NCBI GenBank assembly: GCA_034004165.1
Contig: JAVEXI010000002.1
Coordinates: forward strand, 14,759-78,758
Reading direction: 5' to 3'
Origin: Gudongella sp034004165
GTDB taxonomy: Bacteria; Bacillota; Clostridia; Tissierellales; Tissierellaceae
DNA: 64,000 bases
In this document: positions 60,880-64,000 of the stretch, in pieces
Position numbering within the stretch: the stretch's first letter is position 1
Layout: each line of letters begins with the position of its first letter
Notes under the pieces: generated by a model
Databases searched by the model: none
Told to the model about the DNA's origin: nothing
What the model saw: only the letters and a program-made list of their open reading frames with translations
Made by a program: the position numbers and the translations under genes

Positions 60880-61109
60880 GGGCGACCAAAGGTCGCCCCT
60901 ACGATAGATTTAAGAATTATCCATACAATAAGGGCGATCAAAAGTCGCCCATACGAAAGGATTTAAGAATTATCCATACAATAAGGGCGATCAAAAGTCG
61001 CCCATACGAAAGGATTTAAGAATTATCCATACAACAAGAGCGATCAAAAGTCGCCCATACGAAAGGATTTAAGAATTATCCATACAATAAGGGCGATCAA
61101 AGATCGCCC
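60880..61109. repeat. 53-bp tandem hairpin array
   Basis: Four intervals of exactly 53 bp are set by the hairpins at 60932, 60985, 61038 and 61091, plus a variant hairpin at 60880. Each unit has a GGGCGA(N7)TCGCCC-type palindrome and the constant ATACGAAAGGATTTAAGAAT. The whole unit repeats, so there are no unique spacers. Region 60703-60879 upstream shows nothing else but AT-rich DNA. Confidence 0.9.
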
Positions 61110-61127
61110 CTACAATTATTAAAGATT

Positions 61128-61157
61128 GCTATAAATAAGGACGGTCGGAGACCGTCC
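61128..61157 (-). terminator. Terminator of the mreB-like gene
   Basis: 8-bp stem GGACGGTC/GACCGTCC (61139-61157) right after the stop, followed by TTATTTATAG on the minus strand. Sequence resembles the adjacent array hairpins. Confidence 0.6.
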
Positions 61158-61160
61158 ACA

Positions 61161-62189
61161 TTATCTATAGAATTTCATTCTTTCGCTTTCTTTCATGCTC
61201 TTTTCTAGGAATCCTATGGAATCTAGTGATTTCCCAGTTCCTATTGCCACGCATTCTACTGCGTTTTCTGCAAGTCTGGTTGGTATACCTGTCTTTTCTT
61301 CTATTAGTTTATCCATGCCGTTTAACATGGCTCCTCCGCCTGTCAGGTAAACTCCTACATTACTAATATCTGATGCAAGCTCTGGTGGTGTTTTTTCCAA
61401 AACCTCGTGAACTGCTTCTAGTATTTCATTTATTGGCTCATTCAATGCTTCAAGAAGGTCATTTGAGGATACCTCAACTGTAAGTGGTAATCCTGTCAAA
61501 AGGTTTCTTCCCTTTATCTCCATAAATCTCTCTTCTTCAAATGGATAGGCACAGCCGATTTCAACTTTAAGTGCTTCAGCAGATCTTTCACCTATCATCA
61601 TATTATATTTCTTCCTGATGTATCGGATTATGGCTTCGTCGCATTCGTCGCCTGCGGTCTTTATGGATTTGCTTACTACTATCCCACCAAGGGAAATTAC
61701 AGCCACATCCGAGGTTCCCCCGCCGATGTCTACTATCATATTTCCGTTTGGCTGTGTTATGTCGAGTCCAGCTCCAATTGCAGCTGCTATTGGTTCTTCT
61801 ATTAGATATGTTCTGCTGGCGCCTGCTTCGTTGCTGGCTTCCATTACTGCTCTTTTTTCAACTTCTGTTATTCCGCTGGGCACACAAATAATTATTCTTG
61901 GTTTGAACCACATTTTGCCAAGTGCCTTCTGGATAAAGTATTTTAGCATTCTTTCAGTTATGCTGTAATCTGAGATTACTCCATCTTTAAGAGGCCTGAC
62001 CGCTACGATGTTACCCGGAGTCCTACCAAGCATCCTCCTTGCCTCTTCGCCAACTGCAAGAAATTTATTTGTATACTGATCAATGGCAACTACTGAAGGT
62101 TCCTTCAATACTATACCCTTTCCTTTGATATATACCAGCGCACTGGCAGTACCAAGGTCTATTCCAACATCTGCTCTCAAAGCGCTCAT
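61161..62189 (-). CDS. mreB: Rod-shape-determining actin homologue MreB/Mbl
   Basis: 342 residues. Actin-like ATPase that forms membrane-associated filaments directing lateral wall synthesis. Phosphate-1 VGIDLGTASALVYIKGKG, connect-1/phosphate-2 MIVDIGGGTSDVAVISLGG (about 155), and adenosine motif VYLTGGGAMLNGMD (about 285). GTASALVY and its place after murA suggest the Mbl branch (in Bacillus mbl lies downstream of murAA-spoIID). GGAGG upstream of ATG 62189. Confidence 0.93.
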   Translation of the reverse strand: MSALRADVGIDLGTASALVYIKGKGIVLKEPSVVAIDQYTNKFLAVGEEARRMLGRTPGNIVAVRPLKDGVISDYSITERMLKYFIQKALGKMWFKPRIIICVPSGITEVEKRAVMEASNEAGASRTYLIEEPIAAAIGAGLDITQPNGNMIVDIGGGTSDVAVISLGGIVVSKSIKTAGDECDEAIIRYIRKKYNMMIGERSAEALKVEIGCAYPFEEERFMEIKGRNLLTGLPLTVEVSSNDLLEALNEPINEILEAVHEVLEKTPPELASDISNVGVYLTGGGAMLNGMDKLIEEKTGIPTRLAENAVECVAIGTGKSLDSIGFLEKSMKESERMKFYR

Positions 62190-62249
62190 GCAAATCCTCC
62201 TTTATCCTGAATGGTGATACTTGACTTAATAAAAAGGGTCTTAATAATA

Positions 62250-62278
62250 ACTATACTCAACCACGATGTCATTATCAA
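62250..62278 (-). promoter_or_regulatory. Promoter of the mreB-like gene
   Basis: On the minus strand: TTGATA (62278-62273), 17-bp spacer, TATAGT (62255-62250). Confidence 0.68.
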
Positions 62279-62308
62279 GACCAAATCTGTCAAAATACAT
62301 ATTTATAA

Positions 62309-63571
62309 CTATAATCCGCTTTTTCTATACATAATAGCACCAAGACTTGCAAACTTGTCTTCTATGCCATCATAACCTCTATCTATATGGTATACGTTTT
62401 CAATCTGAGTTACACCTTCTGCTACCAATCCTGCTAGAACGAGGGCTGCCCCTGCTCTAAGGTCTGAAGCTTTTACTACTGCTCCTTTAAGCTCTTTAAC
62501 TCCGTTTATTGTCGCAGACCTGTCATTGATGCTTATATCTGCACCCATTTTTTTAAGTTCTTCTACGTGCATAAACCTGTTCTCAAACACAGTCTCGATA
62601 ACTACACTTGTTCCATTTAATATTGTCATTAGAGATGTGAACTGTGCCTGCATATCTGTAGGAAATCCTGGATAAGGAAGGGTCTTGATGTCTATTGCAT
62701 TGAGTTCTCCGTTCCTCATTACTCTGATGCTATCCATTCCTTCGTCAACTAGGCAACCTGCTTCTCTTAACTTTGCAGTTATAGGCTTTATGTGACTGGT
62801 TATAACGTTATCTATTATAAGGTCTCCGCCTGTTATTGCTGCTGCAACCATAAAGGTTCCTGCTTCAATTCTGTCTGGAATAATGGCATGTCTGGCGCCT
62901 TTTAGAGTTTTAACTCCCTTGATTCTTATTGACGATGTTCCAGCACCTTTTATGTCTGCGCCTAGCTTGTTTAGAAAGTTTGATAGGTCGACTATTTCTG
63001 GCTCCATAGCGGCGTTGTCGATAACTGTTTCTCCTTCAGCCATAGTTGCAGCCATCATTATGTTTTCTGTAGCACCAACAGATGGAAAGTCTAAGTAGAT
63101 TTTCTCGCCGATTAATTTCTCAGCATATGCTCCTATGTTATTGCTTTCAACATCTATTCTGGCTCCCAATGCTTTAAATCCCTTTAGATGTAAGTCTATC
63201 GGTCTTGTGCCAATTGCACAGCCTCCGGGCATAGAATTCTTAGTCTTTCCCAAACGAGTTAATAAAGGTCCCATAACTAGAAAAGATGCTCGCATTTTGC
63301 TCATAAGATCATAGCTTGTCTCAAAGTTATTTATATTTGCTGAATTTATTTTTATGGTGCCTTCATCAAGATATTCAATTTCACTACCTAGTGATTCCAG
63401 AACCTCACACATAATTTCTACGTCCTTAAGTCTGGGCACATCTTCCAGAATTATGTCTTCAGTTCCAAGTAATGATGCAGCAAGTATAGGAAGCGCAGCG
63501 TTCTTTGCTCCGCTAATCCTGACAGTTCCCTTTAATGGAGGGCTTTTTTCAACCATGATCCTGTCCAACAT
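62309..63571 (-). CDS. murA: UDP-GlcNAc 1-carboxyvinyltransferase
   Basis: 420 residues from ATG 63571 (AGGGGGAG 3-4 nt upstream); the longer frame from 63607 is not supported. First committed step of peptidoglycan: adds enolpyruvate to UDP-GlcNAc; fosfomycin target. Catalytic Cys in MPGGCAIGTRPIDLHL (about 116) and N-terminal GTVRISGAKNAALPILAA. Cys, not Asp, so normally fosfomycin-sensitive. Confidence 0.97.
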   Translation of the reverse strand: MLDRIMVEKSPPLKGTVRISGAKNAALPILAASLLGTEDIILEDVPRLKDVEIMCEVLESLGSEIEYLDEGTIKINSANINNFETSYDLMSKMRASFLVMGPLLTRLGKTKNSMPGGCAIGTRPIDLHLKGFKALGARIDVESNNIGAYAEKLIGEKIYLDFPSVGATENIMMAATMAEGETVIDNAAMEPEIVDLSNFLNKLGADIKGAGTSSIRIKGVKTLKGARHAIIPDRIEAGTFMVAAAITGGDLIIDNVITSHIKPITAKLREAGCLVDEGMDSIRVMRNGELNAIDIKTLPYPGFPTDMQAQFTSLMTILNGTSVVIETVFENRFMHVEELKKMGADISINDRSATINGVKELKGAVVKASDLRAGAALVLAGLVAEGVTQIENVYHIDRGYDGIEDKFASLGAIMYRKSGL

Positions 63572-63680
63572 ATCTCCCCCTGTTTCGACAAAACATTTAA
63601 TCAACAATTTATATTCAAAGTAATTTTAGTCATAATCTAACTTTTACATTATACCATTAATACAAGCACTTTGCATTAAC

Positions 63681-63708
63681 AAAAAACAGGCACTGGTTTC
63701 GTGCCTGT
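63681..63708 (-). terminator. Intrinsic terminator
   Basis: 8-bp stem ACAGGCAC/GTGCCTGT with 7-nt loop, then TTTTTGTTAA on the minus strand. It ends the truncated gene at the window edge. Confidence 0.83.
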
Positions 63709-63718
63709 TTTGTTTGTT

Positions 63719-64000
63719 TTATAGTCCGAATAGTTTTAGCAGCTTATTCCATAATGTCGTCTTTTCAGGTTCAGGAAGTACAGTTTCAACTTTTGGAATT
63801 GAAATCCCTTCTGTTCTCATAACAAACTGAACTGCCGTTATCTCTCCATTCTTATCTGAAGTAAAGGAATGAGTTGGCATTCCTTTTCCCATAAGTTCGT
63901 CAAATTTCTCTTTTATTCCATCTATAATGTCTGTATCTAGAGTTGCTGTTTCTTCTCTTAGCTCTTTTGTACCATCTCTAAGCTCTGCAACTCCATCGTA
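63719..64000 (-). CDS. YhgE/Pip-like membrane protein, C-terminal end only
   Basis: 93 codons and a TAA are visible; the rest lies beyond the window. Repeats of GVAELRDGTKELREET type are those of the YhgE/Pip linker region. The last part (MRTEGISIPKVETVLPEPEKTTLWNKLLKLFGL) is a Pro-linked amphipathic tail. Identification rests on the short repeat alone. Confidence 0.6.
   Translation of the reverse strand, partial: YDGVAELRDGTKELREETATLDTDIIDGIKEKFDELMGKGMPTHSFTSDKNGEITAVQFVMRTEGISIPKVETVLPEPEKTTLWNKLLKLFGL

Noticed and set aside
60880..61109. CRISPR array
   Set aside because: The whole 53-bp unit repeats; no unique spacers, and no cas genes are near.

Overview
The window reads as one chromosomal contig segment from a low-GC, monoderm anaerobe of the Clostridia/Tissierellia type. 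The basis is mixed. Seen directly: an LPKTG-anchored and an SLH-anchored surface protein, a CIRCE-controlled groESL operon, Rex, an ECF-type RibU under an FMN riboswitch, a SAM-I riboswitch on metK, and an activator of the 2-hydroxyacyl-CoA dehydratase type, an enzyme family used by amino-acid-fermenting anaerobes. The tsaE-tsaB-rimI-tsaD/ydiF/rex cluster matches the Bacillus subtilis ydiB-ydiF-rex order from memory. Genus cannot be fixed from sequence alone.

Layout. 1-12.7 kb (minus strand): truncated CoA-dehydratase activase, guaB, an orphan ArsR regulator, a permuted papain-fold protein, groES-groEL with CIRCE, a DUF554 membrane protein, a translationally coupled FG-GAP-like/DUF3160 lipoprotein pair, an OGG1-type glycosylase and glutamate dehydrogenase. 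12.8-18.2 kb: rex, an ABC-F ATPase (plus strand) and the t6A operon tsaE-tsaB-rimI-tsaD, whose 3' end overlaps the ABC-F gene. 18.2-27.5 kb: ribU with FMN riboswitch, an AcoX-like NAD-kinase-fold protein, tex, prfB (programmed frameshift), secA, hpf; two related intergenic repeat elements lie here. 27.5-36 kb: a DnaA-box cluster, then plus-strand genes for an aromatic-acid-exporter-like protein, a bPH protein, an unknown 561-residue protein, an S9 peptidase and a YihY protein, with an M3 peptidase on the minus strand. 35.8-40.3 kb: comF, recD2, metK with SAM riboswitch, tRNA-Pro.

40.4-51.5 kb is a ten-gene minus-strand sugar operon: a SIS-HAD fusion, a deoxyhypusine-synthase-like protein, a PfkB kinase, a medium-chain dehydrogenase, a ribose-type ABC importer, a Gfo/Idh/MocA dehydrogenase, a xylose-isomerase-like TIM barrel and a ROK kinase. 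The combination looks like an uncharacterised route for a rare sugar.

51.6-60.7 kb is a cell-surface island: an SLH-anchored MACPF (perforin-like) protein, a secreted phosphodiester-glycosidase (NAGPA-type) protein and a giant VWA/repeat/LPKTG adhesin whose leader carries a c-di-GMP-I riboswitch and terminator. A 121-nt run of N interrupts the adhesin repeats. A 53-bp hairpin tandem array follows, then an MreB/Mbl-type gene, murA and the 3' end of a YhgE/Pip-like gene.

Most promising for follow-up: the SLH-MACPF protein, the sugar operon, the riboswitch-controlled adhesin and the DnaA-box cluster away from any dnaA gene.
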